Shown here one piece after another: positions 1 through 10,000 of a stretch of 64,000 nt of DNA. The position numbers and the translations under genes are program-made. Position 1 is the first letter of the stretch. Every line of letters begins with the position of its first letter. The stretch comes from Orychophragmus violaceus (lineage: Eukaryota > Streptophyta > Magnoliopsida > Brassicales > Brassicaceae): NCBI GenBank assembly GCA_030180135.1, contig CM058234.1:35746766-35810765 (forward strand), written 5' to 3'. The notes beneath the pieces were generated by a model. That model was not told the origin of the DNA. It saw only the letters and a program-made list of their open reading frames with translations, and searched no databases.

Positions 1-66
1 TAGAATCCCTAATTACAAACCCTAAAACTCTTTCTATCTTGGGATAGACCGAGTTGAGATCTTACA
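1..66 (+). repeat. LTR 3' end fragment, Tat-type gypsy family
   Basis: The first 66 bases match, with two small differences, the reverse complement of the first 67 bases of the LTR at 2175-2713, and they end in CTTACA like that LTR. Read in the element's own direction this is the 3' end of an LTR in plus orientation. The next bases (AACAATTGCG) are not the primer-binding sequence of this family, so it is a 3' LTR or a solo LTR, not a 5' LTR. The rest lies outside the window. Confidence 0.85.
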
Positions 67-977
67 AACAATTGCGTTCAAATCGTATTGCCTCCCCACG
101 AACCAACAATGATAGTCTCTGGAACTCTCTTTCCAGGACGGAATCCAGGTATCTAATTGAATAATAACCAAGTAAATCCAATTAAAATAAGAAGCATATC
201 ATTACATGAACTGGTGTTAGTTATAGTTTCTACATTGTTTTGATTTTAAAGATGAAATACAATTTACCTTTGACATTTTCATGAACTCGCTTAGGACTCT
301 TTAGTAACAATCTTCACAGACAATTGCCGGAACGGCCACACTCAATTTCACCTAACATTGAACAGTAAATTCAATCTCAAGTCATCCCAAAAACTCAATG
401 CCACACATATTCCAACAATTAGACAAAAAAAGCCTTATAAGTCGCTCTTACACTTGAATTCGGCGCTTTAGTCTCGTTGACCTGGAGATCAGCGGGAAGC
501 CGGTCTTCCTTTACTTTAGGTTCAACCTCCGGAGAATCGGTCGAGGCCGCTGAGAGCTGGACTCCAACACCGCCAATTTTCTTGGAGACACAAGATAGCT
601 CCAAGGGCTTGATGATCTATCGGAGAAGATGATTTATCGGAGAGAAGACTTACGGAGATGGATTGCAGGGTTGCAGAGAAGTCGATTATGTATCCTGATT
701 TGGATTTTTTGAAGATGATTCAAGCGTCGTCGTCGAGAATGAGGGTTAGGGTAAGAGAGGTTTCATCTTTGGTTTGGTTGATGATCTGGAGTATTACGTG
801 GTTGAACGATTTTTTTGTTGATTAATTGACTAATTGAATTTTTAGAACAGGTGGATATGACATGGAAGAACGTTATGTTCTGATTGGGGTGGGTTTTTTT
901 TCATTAATCCATGTGTCATCTTCTCAAGCTCTCCTGATGTGTCATGCTCTGGAAAGACATTGTTTCTTTTATATATA
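67..977. other. unresolved low-copy sequence, no recognised gene
   Basis: No recognisable domain. It holds a 61-codon minus-strand ORF (604-419) with an acidic/polar composition and a 54-codon plus-strand ORF (658-822). At 67-150 there is an open stretch ending in a possible donor (CAG|GTATCT). These could be remnants of a host gene broken by the LTR at 1-66 and the Helitron at 978, but nothing identifies the gene. Confidence 0.3.
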
Positions 978-1907
978 CTAGGAGAGAACCCGCGCAAATG
1001 CGCGGATTTTACTTGAATTTATTGATATTTAATATGTTTTAATATTTGTTTTGAGTATCAATATTTTTATATGTTTTTAATTTACAAATTTGTATTTTTT
1101 TTTCTTTTTATATCTTATAATGATTTTAGAAGAGAATATGCGCTAACATACGATTATTAATTTAATTTATTTTATAAATAAATATAATTATCTATTTTAA
1201 TGAGCTTTGTAAAAACTTTTATTTCCTTCTTAAAAACTATTTAATATACATACTTGTTATTTATACATTTTTATTTTTTTCCATGTTCTTATATTCTATA
1301 TAATTTCTTGTTTTATTATCATTTTATTTCATTTTGAAATTTTTTATTTCTATTCTTAATAATAATTATTTCTATATTTTAATATTTTTAGATTTCTTTA
1401 AATTTTTTATATATTTCTTTGATTTTATTTTATTTTATATGTTCTTATATTTTGTATACTTTTTATGATCATTATATCTCATTTTTATAATATATTTTTT
1501 TCTATTCTTGATAATTATTATTCTTATCATTCATATTTTTTTTTATGGTTCTTTGTTTATAGTTTTCAATTACTGAAAACTTTTTAATAATGTTATCTTT
1601 ACTTTTAGTCTTATAAAATTAATTTTATTGAGATTTATTTATTTTTGTTTATATAATGCATAAAATATGGAAAATGTATTTAAAAATTATAATATTTATA
1701 TATTATAAAATTCTAAATTAAATTCAAACTTAGAATTTATGTTACATAATTTTAACTAATTATATTTAAATTAAATAATCATGCATTAAATATATATTTA
1801 TTTAATTTTAAATGATGATGTGGAATTTTTTGTTTTAAATTGGCCAATCAAAGGGGGGCTTATGTGGCGGCTTGAGAGAGCCCCCCCTTCTTCTATTATA
1901 TATCGGA
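978..1907 (-). mobile_element. non-autonomous Helitron, about 930 bp
   Basis: Read on the minus strand, the element starts with TCCGATATATAATAG at 1907 and ends at 978-981 with CTAG. A perfect GC-rich hairpin (CCGCGC-ATTT-GCGCGG) lies eight bases before the CTAG. This is the Helitron 3' signature (subterminal hairpin plus CTRR). The flanking host bases are A on the 5' side and T on the 3' side, as expected for insertion between A and T without target duplication. A second inverted pair (AAGGGGGGCT/AGCCCCCCTT) lies near the 5' end at about 1851-1889. The body is strongly AT-rich and has no Rep/helicase coding, so it would depend on proteins supplied in trans. Confidence 0.7.
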
Positions 1908-2174
1908 TAATTAACTCGAAGTTAATGAATTTTGTTGTAGAGTTAGAAATATATTTGGGCTAGAGAAATTTTATTTTTGTATAAAAATGACGTCGTTTTA
2001 GTTAACTACAATTTTAAATAAAAGCTAACGGGATTGAGTATCTGTTAAATAACTTAACTTAATGACAAATGATTTGGATTAGTCAATGTCAGTTATAAAT
2101 TTAATAAAATACGTCAATTGGTGATTTATTGCGTTTACGAAATAGTTTAATTCTTTACTACTTCCGCTAGGTAG

Positions 2175-2713
2175 TGTAAGATCTCAACTCGGTCTATCTA
2201 AAGATAGAAAGAGTTTTAGGGTTTGTAAATTAGGGATTCTAAAAGAAGGATTTAAGAACGCGGTGAGATTTGGGAATTTAGGGTTTAAAGCCGGTGTTTC
2301 CGAGGTGGAAGCCTGGTAAAGAATGTTATGAAAGTCGCCGGAGAGATTTTAGGTCAAATATCGCTCTAAAGTCTCTCAAGCCGAAAATATTAAGAAAAGC
2401 GTGTCCATTGAATGAATATCGGGTTCCCTTATATAGGGTTACAAGTCGGTTTTCATGAAAAAGGAAAATAAGATAGAAACAGAATATTTCCTAGAATATC
2501 GCCTTTATCGTTAGGTAGAATATTTCCCTTTTTCCGACTTTGATGCGCGGCGCCTTTCACTCAACACCATCCTAACCCTAATGTAAGTCGGTTATCCGAG
2601 TTCGGTTTAACCTAGGTTTTACCGCCTTGGGCTTTGATACCGACTTTCCATTCTGGGCCGACCTAAACTCATGAATAGGCCTTTTTAGGAAAGTGCTAAT
2701 CTTGGCTCTAACA
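2175..2713 (-). repeat. 3' LTR of Tat element
   Basis: 539 bp, TG...CA ends, matching 12833-13371 with no difference noticed by eye. In element direction it begins TGTTAGAGCC and ends CTTACA. Confidence 0.97.
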
Positions 2714-2730
2714 ATAAGCCCCCCCCCAGT
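2714..2730 (-). other. polypurine tract of Tat element
   Basis: On the minus strand this reads ACTGGGGGGGGGCTTAT directly before the 3' LTR start TGTTAG. A G-run of nine in this position is the expected plus-strand primer for reverse transcription. Confidence 0.8.
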
Positions 2731-2987
2731 GTGGCGGATTGTACTCAAGTCGCCAGTACGAGGAGTTAACTTATGGTTTATGATTATGAGTTTATAGGCC
2801 CATTTCCCTTATTACTTCTGGTAAGGCCCATCTTTTATTGAACTTTGCCTAATCCGATAATTTGATCTAAACCGGGGAAGATCAGATGGAACCGGAATTG
2901 ATTCTTGGTTCAATTGGTCGGATAGGTGCGAAACTCGAAGCGTCACCTAGGTAATTATTACCTTGAGTCCTGTGCCGTCATTTTCAG

Positions 2988-2997
2988 CATAAATAAC
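2988..2997 (+). promoter_or_regulatory. TATA-like box for the antisense gene
   Basis: GCATAAATAA lies about 180 bp upstream of the ATG at 3178. The following pyrimidine-rich stretch (3000-3060) resembles a plant leader. A possible 5' UTR intron (GAAAG|GTAATTTC at about 3050 to CCTTAG|G at about 3112) is visible. Assignment is by position and motif only. Confidence 0.35.
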
Positions 2998-3177
2998 CCC
3001 TTCTCACTTCTCATTTTCTTCATTCTGCCCGAGTGAAGAGTTTTGAAAGGTAATTTCTTCTCTCCACCGTATTTATTTTCCGGTTACCTTTCCGCCGTCG
3101 CTCCTCCTTAGGTTTCTAGGTTGTTTAGATCAAACCTCGTTCGTTGTTTTGTGTTCTTCGTTTGTTCTTCATCAATT

Positions 3178-5856
3178 ATGTCTTTGATCCGTTGCTCGGG
3201 AAGTAAAGATAAGGAAGTCGTTCCCGTGTCTTCTGGTTCTTCAAGTCGTCACAATACTTCATCCAGTTCGTCATCTGCTACCACGTCCTCTGATTTGAGA
3301 GATCATCCCGGCTATCGTGCAGCTGAAGAATTCATTTATCGTCGAGAGCTTTCACTTCAGCCGGGTGACGCAGAAGGCTCTGGTCAGGGTGAACCTCTTA
3401 TTTCGCAGCTTCGGGATTCGGATCCAGAAGGTTCTGACGAAGATGTAGATATAGAGGGGATTGACTCTGATGATGGTGATGCCGGCACCGATACTTATTT
3501 TCCTCAGATGTTTGACAATGTCTTCGAAACTCGGTCGGATGAGAAGTCGATAACCTCTACGCTCCAGGGATGTGGAGCAGATCCGAGAATCAGCTTTATT
3601 GTTCCCGGTAAGCTTGACCGTCCCTGGAATCCTCCGCCGGGCTATCTGACTTTGTATGAGTCGTATTTTATTAACACCGATACTGGGGGAAGCCGCTGTT
3701 GGTTCCCGCTTCCCGACCTGCTGATATCCTACTGCCATCGCCGGGAAATTGCCATTTCTCAGTTATCGGCTGTCGCGGTTCGCCATATGGTTGGCCTTCT
3801 TGTGCTTGGTGCCGAGATCGACGTGACAATCACCGTTGGTTTCTTTGAAGAAGCTACCTCAATCAATCGGATGTCGAAGACCAGTCCAGGTTGCTTTGCA
3901 GTTAGGATGAAGAGTGGTCATCGAGTGGTGACTGACGCGCCTAGCAAGATTAACAACTGGCAGCGGCATTACTTTTACGTCGAGATGTCTCCCTTGGTTG
4001 TTCCTGACGATCTTAGAGAACTTATCCGATCGTCATGGAATACGAAATTTGGTAGATATCGTTCTGATCTTGCCGATATGAACGTGGATGATTTACTCAA
4101 TTCCGTTTTTTTTTTGCAGTGCATCATCCATTTCTCAAGCCGTTCCCCGATCACTTCTTTCAGATTCTTCAAAAGATCCAATCCCTCGGTCTCCGTAAGT
4201 GGTCAGATTTCTCTCGAGATCGGATCGGCAAGTCTCTCCCTCGAATCTCCAAAGGTACTCTTATGTCGATATTTTGATACTATTGGAGTCAGTTTACTGA
4301 TTCTTTTTCTCTTTTCCTTGTTCCTTTAGTGAAGTGGAATACCAAGACGAAGCTTACACCGGAACAGCTTGTTAAACCGAGGAGGATGGGTAAAGTGAAA
4401 AGAATCGAATCAGTCGACTATTCGAAGAAAATCTCGTCTAAATCTTCATCCCCTGTCAAACCGGTGAAGGAGAAAAACGTATCTGTATCGTCTCAAGGCG
4501 GGAGTCATCTGGCTGATGCGGGAGATAAGTCGATCATTTCTCAGGTTGCGGCGACTATCCAACCGGAGGCGACGGTCCCATCTACCAAACTTCCTCCAAA
4601 GGTCCCATCCAGGAAGCGACCTGCGGAAGGTAAAGCCGACCAAGGAAAGCCGACAAAGAAGGCTACTACAGCCGATAAATCTGTTATCCCTGATGCGACG
4701 GCCACCGACGAGACTGAGAAGAGCCTGGACCCGTGGAAGCGTTTTTATCAGGAAACCGGAGATGTCGTCGATGCTTATGGTAACACAAAACCCTTCGTTT
4801 CTAGCAAGGAGATTGTCCATGTCCGTCCTCGAGCCCCTATAAAGGAAGGAGATTCCCAACCTTCGATCCATAACTTTGCATACCAGTATGAGAGCGAGGT
4901 CCCGCTGATTGACAACCCGCGGGCGTGTTTCGACATGTTGACTTGTGTCCGTGGAAACGAGAGAGATTGGCCGGTTCTGCGAGAGCTTCCACACTCCGAC
5001 GCCATTCTTCGGTTGAAGCATGCCGAAGCAACAGTAAGTCCTTTTTGTTTGGACGTCGTTTGTTGGTTCTTTCTTTTTGTTGATAAGAAATCCTTCTTTC
5101 GTTTTTTAGATGATTGCGGCGTCAAACCGTGTTGCTCTCGAGAGTTCTTGGAGCGCTAAAAAGATGGCCGACGCGGTAAGTAAGCGGGATGAGCTTCTCA
5201 AGAAAGCTAAGGAAGAGCAGAAGGTTCTGTCGGCAAATAACGCGGTACTTGCGGATAAGTTGCGTGGTGTCGAAAAGGAGTTGAGCCTTGTTAAAGAGAA
5301 GTCAAAAGTCGACTATCTCAAGTTGCAAAAGAAAATGGAGCACCAGCAAAGGTTTTACTCCGACATGATTCGGAAGGAAAGGGATAGGGTCGAGGCCGCT
5401 GTCAGGGCGAAGGCGCAAACTCATTTCGATCTCTTTCAACGGTATGTGAAGGACCAGGATGTTGCCGTTGCCCTGCAGGTTGAGCAAGCTCAGGTTTCTG
5501 GTTTAAAGAACTGCCTGGAGAAACTCAGCGGTGAAGGCATATCGTTCCCCCAAACTCTCCTGGATCAAGTTGCTGCTGACGAAGTCGCGGTGAATGCCAA
5601 GATCGATGAGACAGAGGTCGTGACCAAGGAAGAACTTACGTTTGTTCTTTCTCCTATCCACCATCCTCTTCTCAATCTTCTCAATGATTCTCCTCCCCCC
5701 GTTCCGCGTACTGTTGATGAGTTCGGAACCAACCGTGGGATAATTCCGGAGGCGGTTCCTATTGGACTCGTCCAGTCTGTTAGTTCTGAGGTCGCGGCTC
5801 TTGACAGCGCTGCTGCTACGCAGGAAGCTAAAGATGGCGAGAAGTTTGCCGACTGA
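3178..5856 (+). CDS. antisense spliced gene of Tat element, 'putative gypsy type transposon' (PF04195-like) protein
   Basis: A four-exon gene on the strand opposite gag-pol: 3178-4051, 4120-4254, 4330-5033 and 5110-5856. All introns are GT-AG and phases are consistent, giving 819 residues. Residues 1-100 are Ser-rich then acidic. About 160-310 match the plant family annotated as Putative gypsy type transposon: PPGYLTLYESYF, FPLPDLLISYCHRREIAISQL, a VRHMVGLLVLGAEI helix, and PSKINNWQRHYFYVE. Exon 2 continues it with FLKPFPDHFFQILQ. Exon 3 is basic and low-complexity. Exon 4 is a long Lys/Glu coiled coil followed by an acidic tail. The start is the ATG at 3178 because only non-ATG codons are open upstream. 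Biochemical function is unknown. The family sits in this antisense place in Tat-type elements (established knowledge). The splice sites are inference from sequence. Confidence 0.8.
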
Positions 5857-5984
5857 TACGAAATGACTCCTTTCTTTCGTTGTAATCGAATCTTTTATTT
5901 TTATTATTATTCTTGTAAGACTTTCGATTCTGCTTCGCGGAAAGTTTAACTTATGAAGTTTTTACTTCTTGGCAATTTCTAGCG

Positions 5985-6270
5985 ACTTTCATTGCTTTTA
6001 AACTTGCTTTGAATAGGTTTAAAAGTTAAATTTGTTAATCTTTTAACCAAGTCGGGCTATTGTATTGAAAGTGTTCTGACAAATCTAACATATAGCGACT
6101 TGTAAATCAAGCCGGACCACTGTTTTAAGATTGTTCTGACAAATTTCAAATAAATAGTGACTTATCGTTTTATGTGACCAAGTCATACTACTGTATTAAA
6201 ACTTGTAGCGACTTTCGTCACTAAGTCGGCTATTGTTCAAAACTATTCTGGATAATTTTTGAATCTCGCA
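5985..6270. repeat. degenerate tandem repeat, unit about 65-70 bp
   Basis: Three to four imperfect copies share the order AGCGACTT, then AAGTCGG-like, then CTATTGTATT-like, then TTCTGACAAAT. The array lies downstream of the antisense gene's stop and downstream of pol on the other strand. It is non-coding as far as can be seen. Confidence 0.6.
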
Positions 6271-6535
6271 TTTAGGTTTGTCGTCAAACTCTAAGTTATT
6301 TAGCGACTATTGCCAAGAGGCGGTTTTGCGAGACTTACTAGTGCTCGGCTTTTATTCTTAGGGCGGGAGAATGTGCGATGCTGTGCTCGACTTATTTGTT
6401 ATCACCCACCGCGAAGAATTTGCGGGACGGATCCCGGCTTTTCCTTACCACGATGTGCACCTCGTGTGTAAGGAAGACCACGCCCCTGGCCAGGAGGCGT
6501 GATGCTGATGATGCGAGTCGTTTGCTCGGCTTTGT

Positions 6536-6775
6536 GCGAGTTGATACTCGGCTTTTTGCGAGTTGATACTCGGCTTTTTGCGAGTTGATACTCGGCTTTG
6601 TGCGAGTTGATACTCGGCTTTTGCGAGTTGATACTCGGCTTTTTGCGAGTTGATACTCGGCTTTTTGCGAGTTGATACTCGGCTTTTTGCGAGTTGATAC
6701 TCGGCTTTTGCGAGTTGATACTCGGCTTTTTGCGAGTTGATACTCGGCTTTTTGCGAGTTGATACTCGGCTTTTT
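6536..6775. repeat. 22-bp tandem repeat array, about 11 copies
   Basis: The unit is GCGAGTTGATACTCGGCTTTTT with length variants of 20-22 bp from T-run changes. Each unit holds the inverted repeat CGAGT-TGAT-ACTCG, so each copy could fold into a small hairpin on either strand. It lies between the end of pol and the convergent end of the antisense gene. Confidence 0.9.
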
Positions 6776-6961
6776 TAGTATATTATTAAATTTTTAAATA
6801 CTAAAGAAAGATTTTACCTGATTCTTGGCTTTGCCTGACTTTCAAGACGGTAAATTATCTGAAAAATAAAGATTTTATTAGATTTGTGACTGTGCCGGTA
6901 AAGGCTGCCTACGTATCTCCCAAGGAAGAATCAAGTCACTCGTAGTTCTCAGTACATAATC

Positions 6962-6989
6962 TTTTTTTTTTTTTTTTTTTTTTTTTTTT
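6962..6989. repeat. homopolymer T tract
   Basis: A run of about 28 T (A on the coding strand of gag-pol) just downstream of the pol stop codon. In element direction it is an A-rich run in the 3' untranslated part. The surrounding 6776-7003 holds no gene. Confidence 0.9.
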
Positions 6990-7003
6990 GGCGCCTTGCC
7001 GTC

Positions 7004-10000
7004 TTAGTGGTACTCCTTCAGGCTTGCCGAGTTCCAGGATCGAGGTAAAGCCTTGCCTTTCATTGATTCAAGCTCGTAGACTCCTGGTTTGACGACTTTT
7101 GTGACTTTGTAGGGTCCTTCCCATTTCGCCCCAAGTTTCCCTGCTCTCCACTCCTTGGTATTTTCGTATACTTTGCGGAGGACGAAGTCGCCGACTTGAA
7201 AATGGCGTTCCTTGACTTTCTGATTGTAGTACCGAGCTGCTAGCTGTTGGTAGTTTTGAATCCTGAGTAGGGCTCGATCCCGTTCTTCCTCTAAGGTGTC
7301 GAGGGCCTGGATTAGCATTTTTTCGTTGATTTCAGTATGATGCGGCATGAGAGAGCGGCGGAGAGTGTAAATGTTAGCTTCTGCCGGTACCATTGCTTCC
7401 ACGCCAAAGGCTAAGGAAAATGGGGTGGCTCCTGTTGCACTTCGGGGTGTCGTTCTATGCGACCACAGGACTCCGTCTAACTCGTCTGCCCAAACTCCTT
7501 TTTTGCTTTCAAGGCGTTTTTTGATGCCGGCAATGATGGTTTTATTTGTAGCTTCGGCTTGGCCATTCCCCTGAGGATACCTTGGTGTCGACTTGCTAAG
7601 GCGTATATCCCACTTCTTGCAGAATTCTTCGAATACTTTCGAGATGAATTGTGACCCGTTATCTGTGACGATCTCATAAGGTAGCCCAAAACGACATATT
7701 ATATATTTCCAGACGAAATTTTGAACCTGGATATCGTGGATGGCGACATAAGCCTTGGCCTCTACCCACTTTGTGAAGTAGTCGGTCATAATGAGCAGAA
7801 AACGTCTTTGATTGGATAACGGTAATGGTCCAACGATGTCCATTGCCCATCTCATGAATGGGTAAGCCGCAGTCGACGTTGTGAGTAGCTCTGTAGGTCG
7901 ATGTATGAATGGCGCATGTCGCTGGCACTTTTCACACTTGTTAGAATAGGTCTCGCAGTCGGTTATCATAGTAGGCCAATAGTGACCATTCAGCTTTATT
8001 TTGAGGGCGAGAGACCGGCCTCCGGAGTGGTTTCCGCATGCTCCAGAGTGTGTTTCTTCGAGAACCCGACTTACTTCTTCTCCATTTATGCATCTGAGGA
8101 GGATCTTGTTAGCAGAATACTTGTAGAGGATACCTTCATGCATAGTGTATCGTGCGCTTTTGACTTTAAGTCGGCGTGCTTCCCACTTATCTTCTGGGAG
8201 TTTTCCTTCTGTCAGGTATGCTCTTATAGGAAGTCGCCAGTCTTTGTTGTCGCCGGTTAGGACAGCGATGAGGTCTATGCCCTTTGCTAGGATGTTGTAG
8301 CACTTATCGTCCTTAACACTCAGGATTATTTCTTCAGTTTCTTCCTGATTGCTCTCACAGGGCGGGATGCTTGGCTCGTGGATCGTTTCTACCGGGATCC
8401 GTCGACAGAGATTGGGATTAGATGCCAGCGACGCAAGTGCATCTGCCGGGGCATTCTCCTTTCTTGGTATCTGGACAATGTCGAAGAATTCGAAGGAACT
8501 GGTGAGTTCCAACGCTGTCTTTCGATAAGCCTCCATTCGTTCATTTTTAGCTTCGTAGTCGCCGTTGATCTGGTTGGCTACAAGCATGGAATCACAGTGG
8601 GCCAAGAGATGTCGTACTCCGATTTCTCTGGCTAGTCTGAGACCGGCTAACAAAGCTTCGTACTCGGCTGTGTTGTTAGAAGCCGTGAAACCTAGTTTGA
8701 ATGACTGCTCTAATATCTCGCCGGTTGGTGATATGAGACGTATCCCTATCCCGGCTCCTTTTTTAGATGAAGCCCCGTCAACGAACAGTTTCCAATTTTT
8801 GTCTTCTGTCTCGTTACCGACATCCAATTCAGGTGATAATTCGACGAGGAAATCAGCTATTACCTGCGATTTGGCGGTTGTCCTGTTCCTGTACTCGATG
8901 TCGTACTCACTCAACTCTATTGCCCACTTGGCTAGACGACCAGACTGTCCCGGGCTATGAAGTATCGTTCGAAGAGGTTGACTGCTTAATACAGCAATCG
9001 GATGTGACTGAAAATAAGGTCGCAGCTTCCGTGCCGAGATGACGATTGCGAAAGCCAGTTTTTCCATTGCAGGATACCTGGTTTCGGCTCCGTTCATTGT
9101 TTTGCTGACGTAGAAGATCGGCTTCTGCTCTCCTCGGTCTTCCCGTACTAGCACGCCGCTCACTGCTGTCGTTGAAACGGCTATGTAAAGCAACAATGTC
9201 TCACCATTCTCGGGTTTAGATAGTATCGGTGGTTTCGACAAATAGTCCTTGAGTTGAATGAAGGCTTCTTGACACTTCTCATCCCACACGAATCTTTTAT
9301 TCCCTCGTAGGAGCTCGTAGAAAGGCAGACATTTATCCGTTGACCGGGATATAAATCTGTTCAAGGCGGCTATGCGGCCAGTGAGGCGTTGTACCTCTCG
9401 AGTGTTCTTGGGAGATGGTAAATCGATAATGGCTGTGATCTGCTTTGGATTAGCTTCTATTCCTCTCTGAGTTACCACGTATCCTAGGAATTCTCCCGAT
9501 GTCACCCCAAATGTACACTTAGTTGGATTAAGTTTCATGCCGTATCGGTTAAGGATGTTAAAACATTCCTTTAAATGACCGACATGCTGAGAGGCAATCA
9601 GGGATTTGACTAGCATGTCGTCGATATAAACTTCCATTGTTGCGCCAAGTTGCCCTGCAAACATCCGGTTTACCAGCCGCTGGTAGGTGGCGCCGGCGTT
9701 TTTGAGGCCGAAAGGCATGACTTTGTAGCAATACGTGCCTCGTTCAGTGATGAAGGCCGTCTTTTCTCTGTCGTCTGGGTTCATGAGGATTTGGTTATAT
9801 CCTGAGAACGCATCCATGAACGATAGCAGTTCGTTCCCGGCCGTCGCCTCAACAAGTCGGTCGATGTGCGGCAGCGGGAAACTATCCTTGGGGCAAGCTT
9901 TGTTGAGGTCCGTGAAGTCGACACACACTCTCCACTTCCCATTTTTCTTCTTTACGACCACTGGATTGGCCAGCCAGTCAGGATATTTGACTTCTTGGAT

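Noticed and set aside
419..604. 61-codon minus-strand ORF near the window start
   Set aside because: No homology recognised, no splice context; kept only as part of an unresolved region.
3352..3738. 128-codon minus-strand ORF opposite the antisense gene
   Set aside because: Shadow of the coding strand; the plus-strand frame carries the recognisable domain and spliced continuity.
6378..6566. 62-codon ORF running into the 22-bp repeats
   Set aside because: Non-coding repeat region; the frame ends inside the tandem array and has no domain.
6536..6775. CRISPR-like regular repeats
   Set aside because: Units are contiguous without unique spacers, in a plant retrotransposon; a tandem array, not CRISPR.
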